A stretch of DNA of 64,000 nucleotides from Sporosarcina sp. GTDB taxonomy: Bacteria > Bacillota > Bacilli > Bacillales_A > Planococcaceae. Numbering within the stretch: position 1 is the first letter of the stretch; each line of letters begins with the position of its first letter. The stretch spans positions 1-64,000 of the forward strand of contig JARIBI010000035.1 of assembly GCA_029257435.1 (NCBI GenBank). Direction: 5' to 3'. Positions 16,853-25,728 of this stretch are shown here, in pieces. The notes below the pieces were generated by a model. It was not told the DNA's origin and did not search any database. It worked only from the letters and a program-made list of their open reading frames with translations. The translations under genes and the position numbers were made by a program.

Positions 16853-18010
16853 ATGGGTAAAACAAGAACAGCATCAGCAGACGCGGGGAATAACGCTTTA
16901 AAAATGATGATTGATGGTAATGAACCTATCGTAGTACCTTCTACATATGCTTACAATATAGGTGATGCAACTGAGCAATTTGAGCAAGCCGACATACCTG
17001 AAGATAAGTTACTTGAAAACCTTGATGTAACTATTAGTTCTAAGGCGCTTAATCAAAACAATGTTCGTTATTATGTAGGTGATATGGTCATTCAGAATCA
17101 AATCAAAGGTAATGAATACGAGAAATTATCAGATAAGTCCACAGACGAAATTCCTGTTATTTTAACGCTTTCTGCACTAGCTGTTGATGCAATGAAACGT
17201 GAACCAGGAAAAGATCATATTAAAGCGACATACGACTTAGCTCTAGCTCTACCAGTTGTCACAATCACACAAGAATCCGCAAGAAAGAACTCCGAAAGAT
17301 TTATGGGTACTCACGAAGTAATCTTCCATCACCCTTCTGGAAGAGATGTGACTACCGAAGTTACAATTGTTTTCTGTAAGTGTATCCCTGAAGGAGCAGC
17401 AGGAGCATGGGGAGTTGTCTATGATGAAAAAGGCAATATCTCATATCGCGATGTAGAAATTAATGATGAAGTTAAATCTATTAACTTTGCCGATAAACTG
17501 ATTCTTCACTTTGATATTGGCGCTGGAACATCCGAAGTGGTTGTAACTGATGGCGTACAATACAAACCACGTATGTCGGAAGGTTTAGGCTATGGAACAA
17601 AAGAAACAATCAACGATATCATCAAGAGATGGAATAAGAAATATCCTAGAAAATCTATTAACGGTATCGCTGAATACAATGATATCTATTTCAATACTGA
17701 ACATCCCCGTCACACTGATTTAAGAGAAGAGTCAAAACTAGCATTAAAGAACTTAGCTATACAATTGGGTAAGGTTTTAATTGATAAGATTGACGATATG
17801 AAGGACGAGCCTTATACCTTCATTTACGGTGGCGGTTCAATTATTATAAAGTCGTACTTGGAAGAGATATTACGTTCAAAAGGACGATTAAAGAATGTTA
17901 TTTTCTTGAACGATCCTATTAACGTTAATGCTAGAGGTTTGCTAGTGTTCGCGTTATCTCCACTGTTCGCTAAAGCGAAAAAAGACTATTTAGCTATTCC
18001 GAGTAAATGA
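16853..18010 (+). CDS. parM: ParM-like actin homolog (plasmid segregation ATPase)
   Basis: This 385-residue protein has the actin-fold signatures: phosphate-1 (SADAGNNALK) at the N-terminus, phosphate-2 (HFDIGAGTSEVVV) near residue 225 and the adenosine motif (FIYGGGSIII) near 325. Filaments of such proteins push or pull plasmid copies apart in the cytoplasm. I chose ATG at 16853 because AAAGGAGATG gives a spacing of 8; the ATG nine bases earlier overlaps that site. The next gene looks like the partner adaptor, and repeats upstream look like the centromere. It resembles Alp-type plasmid actins; the exact subfamily cannot be told here. Confidence 0.85.
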   Translation: MGKTRTASADAGNNALKMMIDGNEPIVVPSTYAYNIGDATEQFEQADIPEDKLLENLDVTISSKALNQNNVRYYVGDMVIQNQIKGNEYEKLSDKSTDEIPVILTLSALAVDAMKREPGKDHIKATYDLALALPVVTITQESARKNSERFMGTHEVIFHHPSGRDVTTEVTIVFCKCIPEGAAGAWGVVYDEKGNISYRDVEINDEVKSINFADKLILHFDIGAGTSEVVVTDGVQYKPRMSEGLGYGTKETINDIIKRWNKKYPRKSINGIAEYNDIYFNTEHPRHTDLREESKLALKNLAIQLGKVLIDKIDDMKDEPYTFIYGGGSIIIKSYLEEILRSKGRLKNVIFLNDPINVNARGLLVFALSPLFAKAKKDYLAIPSK

Positions 18011-18089
18011 AATCACAAGTGAATTTTATGAGGTACATGACAGAAAGTGAGGTGAGAAAACTTAGGAATTTTACATTTCTAAGGTATCT

Positions 18090-18674
18090 ATGAGCAGAAA
18101 AAGACGTAAACAACATCAATCCGGTGAAAGGTTATCTGTCTATCTGAATAAGGATCTACCACCACACTTTTTTGACTGGCTAAATAAACAAGATGATGTA
18201 TCTGCGTTTGTTTTATATGCAATGCAATGTCTGTATGCACAAACAGGAGACGTAGATTTAAGCGAGGAACTGCCTCGGAAGTTTTATTTCAGAGGAACGG
18301 AAAATGCTATACCTCCTCAACAAGGTCAACAAACTCAACCTATCATCCCTTCTCATACAAACGAAGTGACTGATATTAGAGAGGTTAAGGTCACAAATAA
18401 TGTAGAAAAATCTACAGTTGAGAGTTTCGTCTCAACTAAGGGTCCTTTTAACGCTAGTGACATTGAAGTCGCAACAAATACAACTTCATCTACTAAAGAA
18501 GCTGCTAAAGAGCCTGTATATGAAGAGAAAATAGAAATTGATTATGTTTCAGCAGACTTATCTCCACAAGACAATCATGTAGAAGTAGTTAATGACTTAG
18601 AGAATATCGAAGAACCTCATAGTAGTGATGGCCAGTGGGCTAACTTAGATAAAATCGATATAGATAGTTTTTAA
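18090..18674 (+). CDS. ParR-like DNA-binding partner of the actin homolog
   Basis: This 194-residue protein has a basic N-terminus (MSRKRRKQHQ), then a ribbon-helix-helix-like segment RLSVYLNKDLPPHFFDWLNK and a helix FVLYAMQCLY, and then a long, acidic, disordered-looking tail of about 120 residues. Small RHH proteins encoded right after plasmid actins (ParR, AlfB, Alp7R) bind the centromere and cap the filament, often through the C-terminal tail. There are 79 bases between the genes; the ribosome binding site is weak (CTAAGG). The operon ends in a clear terminator. Assignment rests mostly on position. Confidence 0.6.
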   Translation: MSRKRRKQHQSGERLSVYLNKDLPPHFFDWLNKQDDVSAFVLYAMQCLYAQTGDVDLSEELPRKFYFRGTENAIPPQQGQQTQPIIPSHTNEVTDIREVKVTNNVEKSTVESFVSTKGPFNASDIEVATNTTSSTKEAAKEPVYEEKIEIDYVSADLSPQDNHVEVVNDLENIEEPHSSDGQWANLDKIDIDSF

Positions 18675-18690
18675 TGAGTATAGAAATTTA

Positions 18691-18733
18691 AAAAGCAGGC
18701 TACTCTTCAATTTGGAGAGTAGCCTGCTTTTTA
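18691..18733 (+). terminator. Terminator of the parM-like operon
   Basis: Arms AAAAGCAGGCTACTCT and AGAGTAGCCTGCTTTT flank a short loop and are followed by T residues. The structure is nearly symmetric and may also act on the other strand. Confidence 0.85.
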
Positions 18734-18888
18734 CATACCATTAAGCAAAAAACTAAACACGAACACACTACAGCTCACTCAAGATATAGAACTTGATACC
18801 ACAAAAAGATACTTCATTAACTCATTTGCTTGTTCAATTCATCCTTGCCTCTTTTCTTTCTTAATTTACGCTCAATATAGTGGTCGAT

Positions 18889-19173
18889 TCACCTGACATT
18901 TCTAAGAAGCGAGTTGTGATTTGGCTTTACTGGCGTTTGCAATATAGGTTCAAGCTGTAATATCATTTCAGCTTCTTTTCTCAATCTATCTGCGACTTCT
19001 AAAGGATCATCCTCTAAGATATCTATAACAATTTCTATTCCCTTCTCTTCCATCAAGGATTGATTTAAACCCCAAACCTCTTCTCCGTCTTCGTCCAATA
19101 TTTTCATGTGTTCTATAAAACGGTCTCCTATTTTGCCTACTTTCACCGATAGCAACAGGGATAATGACACCAT
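18889..19173 (-). pseudogene. Possible decayed gene in a gene-poor stretch
   Basis: A 94-residue frame on the minus strand has a coding-like acidic composition (MKILDEDGEEVWGLNQ, IVIDILEDDPLEVADRL), but its ATG has no ribosome binding site. The sequence just upstream, up to about 19500, gives broken peptide fragments in several frames. This fits a disrupted older gene. I do not recognise the family. The rest of 18736-20316 holds no convincing gene, only the repeats listed separately. Confidence 0.3.
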
Positions 19174-19895
19174 TGGATTTCAATTTTGTAATTTATCAAA
19201 TAAACACCTGAAACTTCTTTAGTCCCATTTTTCTTTAAGTTTCTGCTTACATAATCGTGTATGTTTGTATTGGTTTTGAAGAAAAGCCTTTCCCTTACCT
19301 TTCTCATATCATTCATAAGCTTTTTCTAATTCAATTCTCAAGTTCTTCCCCCATTCAGTTCGCATATTTCTTAAACGACATTACTTTCAACACTGCTTAT
19401 AATGGTTTCCCAACGTTTGTCTCAACAAATAAACGGACTACTCTAGCATGTTCAAGATAGTTACAAGTGTTCTGTAGCTCAAGTTCTTTTTCTTCTGAAA
19501 TGAATGCCCCTCATAGTCTGAGAGTAATTGTTTCAAGTTCTCTTTAGTCTTTATGAATAGAAATTATCTACCTGCGGGTACTCCCCCTCAATATAAGCCG
19601 ACACACAATGTTACATGTTGAATTATTGGTCGCTGCTAGGACAAAAAAACTCACAGAACAGCTAATTACCAAATTTCAACTGGTTCTATGTCGGACTGAT
19701 CACGTTCTGAGGTTTATAAAATCGACGTGCAGAGTTATTTGGTTAGGTTCATATTAATTGCGTTCTTTAACAACATTATCATTCTGCATCCCCCCTCTCG
19801 CTACTTGAAGAATTATAAATTGTACCGCAATAAGGTTTTTTCGGTAAAAGGCGTAGTACAATGTATGTGAAAATGATTACATTTTATTACCGATG

Positions 19896-19930
19896 TGTTA
19901 CAATGTGTTAAAGTGTAATACATTGTAACA
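19896..19930. promoter_or_regulatory. Dyad TGTTACAATGT/ACATTGTAACA
   Basis: Eleven-base arms are separated by 13 bases. The right half contains TGTAATACATTGTA, the inverse of the 14-mer found upstream of parM at 16734-16747. A shared operator for a plasmid DNA-binding protein is likely. Confidence 0.5.
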
Positions 19931-19992
19931 CTCCTAAATAAGCCCCATTAAATCATACGGATTAATAGACACAGACATATAAGCATTTAAAA

Positions 19993-20278
19993 TGTCATAT
20001 TCAGGAATAGAGAATTTCAAATACAATACAATAACAAAATTTTATTCAATATCAACCCATGTTCAATCATATTTCTTTTGATTCATTTTAAATTCAGCCC
20101 AATAAACAAAGGTTGATTCAAACCTTAACTGTATTCAATCGTATTACTTTTGATTCGAATAAAATACAACCGAATAAACAATTTTTATTCGGTTTTCCGG
20201 CAAACTTAATCGTATTTGATATGATTTCTTCTAAATACAACTCAATAACAGAGTTTGATTAAGTTTCTTAATTTCGGT
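19993..20278 (+). repeat. Four tandem ~71-bp direct repeats (iteron-like)
   Basis: The core AATAA(A)C followed by an A/T-rich half and TTGATT or TTATTC starts at 20030, 20101, 20173 and 20244, so spacing is 71, 72 and 71 bases. Around each core, AATCRTATT lies 37 bases upstream and AAATaCAaC just before it. Copy 3 holds a perfect dyad, CCGAATAAA/TTTATTCGG. The array ends about 40 bases before the start of the MerR-like gene. Long-period A/T-rich repeats of this kind occur in plasmid origins and centromeres. Confidence 0.65.
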
Positions 20279-20316
20279 AAACTATATTTAATAGTTCTAG
20301 TTGAAGGGGTGATACT

Positions 20317-21204
20317 GTGGAGATAGATAAAAAGAAAATAGCTTTGTTAGATAAATTTCAACAAGATCCACTGTGGGAACATATTAAGTTGTTGGGATTA
20401 GACGAGAAGGTGTTCCAGAATGACACTTTTCTAAGACAGGTTGTATTTGAAGTCGATTATACGACATCGCAGGTAACTACTATGTTAGGTCTTAAAACTA
20501 ACCAACAAATCTTGAACCTCTTAAATAGACATGATTTAAAAGATTATATTCGCTTAATGCAAAGCGAGAATGGCTATTACTCATTCAATCACATAGGTAT
20601 TTTTCAATTACACATGATATTGTTTTTACGTGAGGAAGGTATGCAACCACTAGAGATAGCGACACTTGTTGGTACTGTTGCTCAATATAGTAAAGGCAGA
20701 CAGTTGAAACGAGAGTCTTTTAATGAAAAATCTTTAAGTACACAAGAATTATTAAAAAATAATCTTATTGATATGTTAGACGATTTCAAAATGGAGCAAA
20801 TGATTGAGTTGAAGAAAAAGGATATAATAAATCAATTGGCAATTTGGGAGGTAGAAGCCAGATCAATTAGAAGTCAATTGCAAAGAGTAAAGGACAATAT
20901 AGATATGCTTGATAAGCAGCCTGAAGTTAAAGTAGGGGTGTTCGCGAAATTATTGGGCTTACATAAAGGCGAAGCGGATTCAACACTAAATACGCTACGT
21001 AAAGCTCTAGATAACGATAAGAAACAATTAGAAGAAAGAGAAGCTAGTTTGACAAAAGATATAGAAGTATTACTAGGTGAACATAAAGAATGGATCAGTT
21101 CAAATGAGGACGATAGGTTCTCACTAAAAGAGAATCTTAATACTGTATTAAAAATCAAAAACAATAAGGGGACAGAATCATATGAAATTTCTAATAGAGA
21201 ATAA
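20317..21204 (+). CDS. MerR-like HTH protein with long coiled coil
   Basis: This 295-residue protein starts at GTG (GAAGGGG upstream). An N-terminal region (residues ~30-110) reads like a MerR-type helix-turn-helix (YTTSQVTTMLGLKTNQQILNLL, then GYYSFNHIGIFQLHMILFLREEG). Residues ~150-275 form a coiled coil rich in Lys, Glu and Asp. This two-part layout is shared by plasmid partition and chromosome-anchoring regulators such as RacA and some replicon proteins. It sits directly after the 71-bp repeats, so it may bind them. The specific family is not recognised. Confidence 0.6.
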   Translation: MEIDKKKIALLDKFQQDPLWEHIKLLGLDEKVFQNDTFLRQVVFEVDYTTSQVTTMLGLKTNQQILNLLNRHDLKDYIRLMQSENGYYSFNHIGIFQLHMILFLREEGMQPLEIATLVGTVAQYSKGRQLKRESFNEKSLSTQELLKNNLIDMLDDFKMEQMIELKKKDIINQLAIWEVEARSIRSQLQRVKDNIDMLDKQPEVKVGVFAKLLGLHKGEADSTLNTLRKALDNDKKQLEEREASLTKDIEVLLGEHKEWISSNEDDRFSLKENLNTVLKIKNNKGTESYEISNRE

Positions 21205-21283
21205 CATGACAATGACTAAGGTTAGCTTTATCGGTATGGGTCTTTGTGTAATTGGTCTAGTTGTTATTCAACTAATTAAATAA
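21182..21283 (+). CDS. 33-residue single-span membrane peptide
   Basis: ATG at 21182 lies inside the end of the MerR-like gene in another frame, with AAGGGGACAGAATCAT upstream. It encodes 33 residues: a short polar start (MKFLIENNMTMTK) and one hydrophobic helix (VSFIGMGLCVIGLVVIQLIK). A terminator follows directly. Such mini-proteins often pair with a soluble regulator, but no function can be given. Confidence 0.5.
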   Translation: MKFLIENNMTMTKVSFIGMGLCVIGLVVIQLIK

Positions 21284-21290
21284 AGGAACG

Positions 21291-21327
21291 AAAAAGCCCA
21301 CAGCTTTTAATGGCTGTGGGCTTTTTC
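21291..21327 (+). terminator. Terminator after the MerR-like gene
   Basis: Stem AAAAAGCCCACAGC/GCTGTGGGCTTTTT with an eight-base loop and a T-run. Confidence 0.9.
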
Positions 21328-21627
21328 TGTCCTCTTACCTAACTACTTAAATATAGTTGGAAAGAAATATTAGATTGTCAATCAAGATTATCATGAGGTA
21401 TCCGATATAGCAAGGGTAATGTGTTCCAATGTTTGGCTATATTACAATAGGGAATACCGTACTTCCAAATTTAATTGAAATCTTTCCTAAGTTTTGATAG
21501 AGTTAAGAAGTCCCTTACCGTAATTCTCCCTAATTAGGGGTGAATCTACGTTTTTAGGCAAGCTATCTTGTCTAAAGACTACTTTAAATATAGTTTTTTG
21601 TATTTGAAAGTAGGATCACGATTTGGG

Positions 21628-21720
21628 CAAACAAAAAAACCTTGTCTGCAACAACAAGGTTTTTGAAAGTTTACTCTCCAGAGTATTACCGTTCTTTCAT
21701 TGCAGCAACAATGTAAGAAC
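21628..21720 (-). ncRNA. Candidate antisense/counter-transcribed RNA upstream of rep
   Basis: On the minus strand a possible -35/-10 pair (TTGAGA, 17 bases, GATGTT, at about 21720-21748) precedes a short stretch that ends in the hairpin AAAACCTTG...CAAGGTTTT with a T-run at about 21628-21660. It is opposite the long untranslated region of the putative rep gene (22089), where ctRNA-controlled replicons place their antisense RNA. No protein-coding alternative is convincing. The rest of 21340-22020 shows nothing I can name. Confidence 0.3.
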
Positions 21721-22020
21721 ATCGCACGATTCTCGTTTGTCTCAATTTCAGTAACTGAAGCAAGGAGGTTTAAAACCACAAAAAAATATCTTCACCTATC
21801 GGCTGTACTTGTTAAAAAATTAACAAGTAACGGTGGTCTTTAATATTGCCTAAAAGTGATGTGCGTTATGTATTTCATAATACCAAATCTCTTTTGTTAA
21901 TGCAATGTATAAAAGCACCTTTCAAGCTGGTAGGGGTACTTATTTCAGATTTCCTTGAGTGCTGTCTTTTGTTTACGTTCAATATCCCTAATGTAAGCAA
22001 CTACATAAGGGGGAAGACAG

Positions 22021-22074
22021 ATGCAGTACATTGAAGCACTCAAGAATTCCATTTACCCACTACTTAATTACTAA
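22021..22074 (+). CDS. 17-codon leader peptide just upstream of the rep gene
   Basis: MQYIEALKNSIYPLLNY is preceded by an excellent site (AAGGGGGAAGACAG then ATG). Its TAA touches the ribosome binding site (AAAGGAGC) of the putative rep gene, whose ATG is 15 bases further on. This is the geometry of translational coupling of an initiator to a leader ORF, known from plasmids such as R1 and R100 (tap/repA) and ColIb-P9. Confidence 0.55.
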   Translation: MQYIEALKNSIYPLLNY

Positions 22075-22088
22075 AGGAGCTTATTCTC

Positions 22089-23600
22089 ATGTCAGCAGCT
22101 GAAACAATCCAAAAATACAATTATGAAAGTTCAGAAGTTAAATTGGCTAAACCTAGTCGTGCTATTATTCAAGAATTCGGGAAAGGACTTCTTGATATAT
22201 CGAGTTCAACTATTAATCTTTTAATGTACCTAAGTCCATATGTAGATCTTGATGGCAAAATTAATATTAGTATGGAACAGGCGAAATTTGATATGTACAT
22301 GCAGCAAAGGACGTTAGACCTCGCAATCAGAGAAGCATTGTCGTACCGGTTGCTTTACAAAAAGGGGAATGACTACTACTCAAAATTTCATATCCATACA
22401 GACGGTAACTCTAACGACTTGCGGTACGTTAAGCTTATCCCTGCATACACTTCAAAAGAAGTATTTAGTTACTCATTACGTACAAAGCGTTTATTCTACT
22501 ACTTTCTAAGTGCTAAACGCATAGGGACCTGGCATCAAATACATATTGAGAACCTTTATAAGAATAGAGAAAAGAACGTAAACATTGGCGTTAATTATTT
22601 TGATTCTGCAAAAGAAGTTTTAGATGCTTTACTAGAGCTAATGGAGAATGGTCATATTGAGATTGAACTACCTTTAAAAAACGGACTAACTCTAAATAAA
22701 AAAACAGCAAATTATGAACATCTACTAAAACTATACTTTGGTTACAAAGATGATGGACGCAAGAAACGCATTACCCGACGAGAATCCGCAAACCGTGTGC
22801 TAAATGTACGTATATCTAACTCGATTATTCAAGAAGATCTGAAAGTACAAGCTTCTGCAAATGAAATTAAGCTGATTACTGCAAAGCATGGTATTCCATT
22901 TACTAAAATCAAAGAAAAGAATTTAGGGTACCTGATTCAATATAAAAATGAGTTGTTTAATTTAATCGGTGAAGCGGGGATAGCTATATATCGCAATGCT
23001 ATAGAGCAGTACATAGAAAAAAATGCTTTTGATTGGCTACATTATAACGATACCGATAAGCTTGCAAACTACTTCATGACTTATCACTTGTTAGAAGAAA
23101 TAAAGATGGCTTTATTGAATGCTGCCGTTCTTCAGAAGAATTTAGGTATTGGTTTAGAGAAACGAGCGTTATTACCTATCCGACATAACTATAAATTAGA
23201 TTCATTTCAAGTTGGGGCATTGCTCGGCTATTTCCTAGCGAATGCTTCAATCCAGCATAAAATTGAATTTGATTCGGCTTTGGCAGAGCGAAAAGTAGAA
23301 TATAAAAATCTTATATTTAACGAAAAGCGTTGGTCATACCTTGAAGAGTCTGTTAAGCAAGAGTACGCCTATGCGTGGAACATGGCACAGCAAGTAATTG
23401 GAGATAGTAAAGTACCGGATATCCATGAAGTTCAGAGATATGTTAAAGAGTGTGTACGGGAAAGTATAAGTATAAAAAAAGAACAATTAGAACAAATGAT
23501 TAAACGTGTTCCTATGCCAATTAGTGAAGGGATTGCAGAAATACCCATATTGAAGGTCAAAAGAGTTCCACTTTATAATTGGTTAGAAGATCGAGGATAA
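22089..23600 (+). CDS. Probable plasmid replication initiator
   Basis: This 503-residue basic protein has no membrane segment. The N-terminal part (residues ~20-120) reads as winged-helix-like strands and helices (SSTINLLMYLSPYVDLDGKI, MYMQQRTLDLAIREALSYRLL), and a Lys/Arg-rich stretch follows (GRKKRITRRESANRVLNVRI). Large single-gene initiators of low-GC Gram-positive theta plasmids share this size and layout. Support comes from context: partition genes nearby, iteron-like repeats, a leader ORF and a candidate antisense RNA. I cannot place it in a named Rep family. ATG at 22089 follows AAAGGAGCTTATTCTC. Confidence 0.5.
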   Translation: MSAAETIQKYNYESSEVKLAKPSRAIIQEFGKGLLDISSSTINLLMYLSPYVDLDGKINISMEQAKFDMYMQQRTLDLAIREALSYRLLYKKGNDYYSKFHIHTDGNSNDLRYVKLIPAYTSKEVFSYSLRTKRLFYYFLSAKRIGTWHQIHIENLYKNREKNVNIGVNYFDSAKEVLDALLELMENGHIEIELPLKNGLTLNKKTANYEHLLKLYFGYKDDGRKKRITRRESANRVLNVRISNSIIQEDLKVQASANEIKLITAKHGIPFTKIKEKNLGYLIQYKNELFNLIGEAGIAIYRNAIEQYIEKNAFDWLHYNDTDKLANYFMTYHLLEEIKMALLNAAVLQKNLGIGLEKRALLPIRHNYKLDSFQVGALLGYFLANASIQHKIEFDSALAERKVEYKNLIFNEKRWSYLEESVKQEYAYAWNMAQQVIGDSKVPDIHEVQRYVKECVRESISIKKEQLEQMIKRVPMPISEGIAEIPILKVKRVPLYNWLEDRG

Positions 23601-24098
23601 GATAATTTTAAAAAAATAAGTTTATTTCAATGCCAGGAGTTTTTCGAACTACGATTCCTGGTCTATTTTGCGTGGGGAAATATAAGAACAACGTTTATTC
23701 ATAAACAGAAAATCTTGGAAACTACATTTCCAACCAATTGTTTTCTTAAAAGTTTCCTTTAAATCCCTTATTTATTCGTATTAAACAAGATTGTATACGC
23801 GAATCTGATAAAGCGGTGTTCTAAAAAGTATTCTGATGATCATTTTCTTATTGATAATTTATCCTTATTTATCCACGTTGAAGAAAAGGACTGGTATCAC
23901 CGACTTTGTAGACTTTATAGATAGCGTACTATTTTCCTTATTGGTTTTAGAATTAGGTTTAGAATTACTTTCTTTAATTTGGTATAGAATAGGCACTTAT
24001 AGTTCCTTCTATTCTTCTTACCAGACTTTTAATTTCTTCTGAATGACTTCATGACAGCTCATTGTGATATTATGAAGATTAGAGAGGGGGAACACACG
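23601..24098. other. Noncoding stretch after rep, possible origin region
   Basis: No convincing gene. It holds a weak hairpin, CCAGGA/TCCTGG (about 23634-23660), the sequence ATCTGATAAAGCGGTGTT (23803-23820) that matches the repeats near parM, and one near-consensus DnaA box, TTATCCACG (23869-23877). Together these make a replication-origin role possible but unproven. Confidence 0.35.
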
Positions 24099-25001
24099 AT
24101 GCCATACGGTTATGAAAACTACCGACTTAGTAAGAATATAAGTGAAAATACGGTTGTCCATGAAGTACGGTTAATTCGTTCCTTATTAGCATTTATTAAC
24201 GCAAAATATAAACGTTCTATAGAGCCCTACGAGATTCGTCCAATTGATATTAAAGAATTCTTAGATGCTGAACGTGCTACTGGCCTCCAAGACACTACAA
24301 TTAACCGCAAACTGGTTTATATAAGGCATTGGTTTGACTTCATGTGGAGGACAAACAAGATTCCTATTGATTTCATGCCAAAACTTGATTACAGCAAGAA
24401 CTTAGTAATGAATAATCACACTCCTATAACTATTAACTACCTGACACTTTTAAATAAACGCCATCAATTTTTAAGGGCTCGTAAAATTCAATTACACTCA
24501 AAATTGCTATTCATCTTTTTTATTAGAGGTCTTCGGATACGCGATATCCTGCGTATTGAACTAGACGACTTTGAAGATAGAGGAAACGTTCTCTACTTAC
24601 ATTTAAGACGTATTGGAGATGAAGAATTACTCCTTAAATTCGATAATGACGACGAAATAAGCACATTATTAATGGCTATAGAACGAGCAATGTTTTCTTC
24701 CTCCCCCTATATCTTGTATTCCCGAATAAATGAAGAATACGTTCCCCTTAGAATGGGGTCATTAAAAGATTATCATTTAGCATTGAAGCATTACTTTGGC
24801 ATCCCCATCCGTTCAGAAGAACTTCGATTTTCTTATGTTCACTATCTATACAGGCATGAGAATAAATCAATTGAAGAAATTCAACAAATAATGGGCTTAA
24901 CTTTAGCAACCACAACTAGGCTTTTAAAAGAATCTCTTGAACGCTTAGATAAAGTGAACTATAATGTGATAAATGACCATGAACAAATCCTATCTGAATA
25001 A
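24099..25001 (+). CDS. Tyrosine-recombinase-like protein lacking key catalytic residues
   Basis: This 300-residue protein has a SAM-like N-terminal domain (KNISENTVVHEVRLIRSLLAFI) and a catalytic-domain fold. The first Arg region is kept (RGLRIRDILRIELDDF). The HxxR box reads EELRFSYVHYLY, so the His is Glu. The segment that should be GH...Y reads MGLTLATTTRLLKES, without the His and the nucleophilic Tyr. It therefore probably binds DNA or folds like XerC without strand exchange. ATG at 24099 follows AGAGGGGGAACACACG. It lies after the rep gene, so a role in plasmid maintenance rather than integration is plausible. Confidence 0.7.
   Translation: MPYGYENYRLSKNISENTVVHEVRLIRSLLAFINAKYKRSIEPYEIRPIDIKEFLDAERATGLQDTTINRKLVYIRHWFDFMWRTNKIPIDFMPKLDYSKNLVMNNHTPITINYLTLLNKRHQFLRARKIQLHSKLLFIFFIRGLRIRDILRIELDDFEDRGNVLYLHLRRIGDEELLLKFDNDDEISTLLMAIERAMFSSSPYILYSRINEEYVPLRMGSLKDYHLALKHYFGIPIRSEELRFSYVHYLYRHENKSIEEIQQIMGLTLATTTRLLKESLERLDKVNYNVINDHEQILSE
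24937..24965 (+). promoter_or_regulatory. Strong sigma-A promoter inside the end of the recombinase-like gene
   Basis: TTGAAC (24937-24942), a 17-base spacer, and a perfect TATAAT (24960-24965). It drives the GGGAACACCCC leader and the three-gene operon at 25114-27389. Confidence 0.75.
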
Positions 25002-25017
25002 ATTATTTACGGGAACA

Positions 25018-25076
25018 CCCCGCAGTTATCAAGTAAAGACATTTTATTGTTTTTACTTTACTGTGGGGTTTCTTTT
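25018..25076 (+). terminator. Leader terminator ahead of the unknown three-gene operon
   Basis: Stem CCCCGCAGT/ACTGTGGGG plus inner AAGTAAA/TTTACTT, followed by TTTCTTTTTG. The foot of the stem is GGGAACACCCC (25011-25021), as in the other leaders. It could serve as the terminator of the gene before it, but a promoter lies ahead and a ribosome binding site behind, so attenuation is the better reading. Confidence 0.7.
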
Positions 25077-25113
25077 TGTTTTGGTTAAAAACGCATAATA
25101 GGAGGCACAGAAT

Positions 25114-25728
25114 ATGTTGTCGAAAATGAACAGTAAGCCTTCAACCGAAAACTCGCTTAAAGCATTAAATGATCTAATTGTGGTCATCCTATTTTCACAA
25201 AATAAAGATGAAAATAACGAAAATCATAAGGGGCTCGTTTTTGAATTAAAGGAACGTAAAGAAACGTATTTATTAGATTACATTCAATTACATAATTTAG
25301 AATCACAAGTTGTGCGCCTACATGGAAAATGGCACATTAAACAATCAGTGTTACTTGAAAAGATAGTTAGAGAATGGACGACTAACGGATTAGTTACAGG
25401 GATAGATCCTCGTTCTGTTACAAGCAGCACTTTCTTTTTATGGATTCTTCTATTTGGGAGAAAAACATTCAATAGCGTTGCATTAGATACGAATTTATCT
25501 GAATCCATTAAAAAAGATATACCTCATTACTTTAATAAGTTCTTCTCAACAACATTGTATGTAAAAGACAAAGCATTTTATATTAAGCCCTATCATCAAG
25601 TTCTTTTAAAGTCTATTTCATCACAGAGACCAGCAAGGGAAAATCTAGAATACAATTACTTGCTGCCTGATAACGAAATACATTTGTTCAAGAAAAATAT
25701 GCGAAAACTCGAAGGGGGAGCGTGTTGA
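25114..25728 (+). CDS. Unrecognised 204-residue protein
   Basis: It starts with AGGAGGCACAGAAT before the ATG. It is soluble, mixed alpha/beta, with a central hydrophobic stretch (TSSTFFLWILLFGRKTFNSV) too polar at the edges for a clear membrane helix. It ends with no gap before the lipoprotein gene (TGA directly followed by GTG), so the two are cotranslated. I do not recognise the family. The shared type of leader suggests it belongs to the transfer/pilus regulon. Confidence 0.7.
   Translation: MLSKMNSKPSTENSLKALNDLIVVILFSQNKDENNENHKGLVFELKERKETYLLDYIQLHNLESQVVRLHGKWHIKQSVLLEKIVREWTTNGLVTGIDPRSVTSSTFFLWILLFGRKTFNSVALDTNLSESIKKDIPHYFNKFFSTTLYVKDKAFYIKPYHQVLLKSISSQRPARENLEYNYLLPDNEIHLFKKNMRKLEGGAC

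Noticed and set aside
21579..21779. A 66-residue Cys-rich open frame on the minus strand
   Set aside because: No ribosome binding site at its start region of choice and it contains the terminator hairpin; a short RNA is a better reading.
23836..24042. A 68-residue hydrophobic open frame
   Set aside because: Low complexity (Leu/Ser/Phe from A/T-rich DNA), no ribosome binding site, so probably chance.
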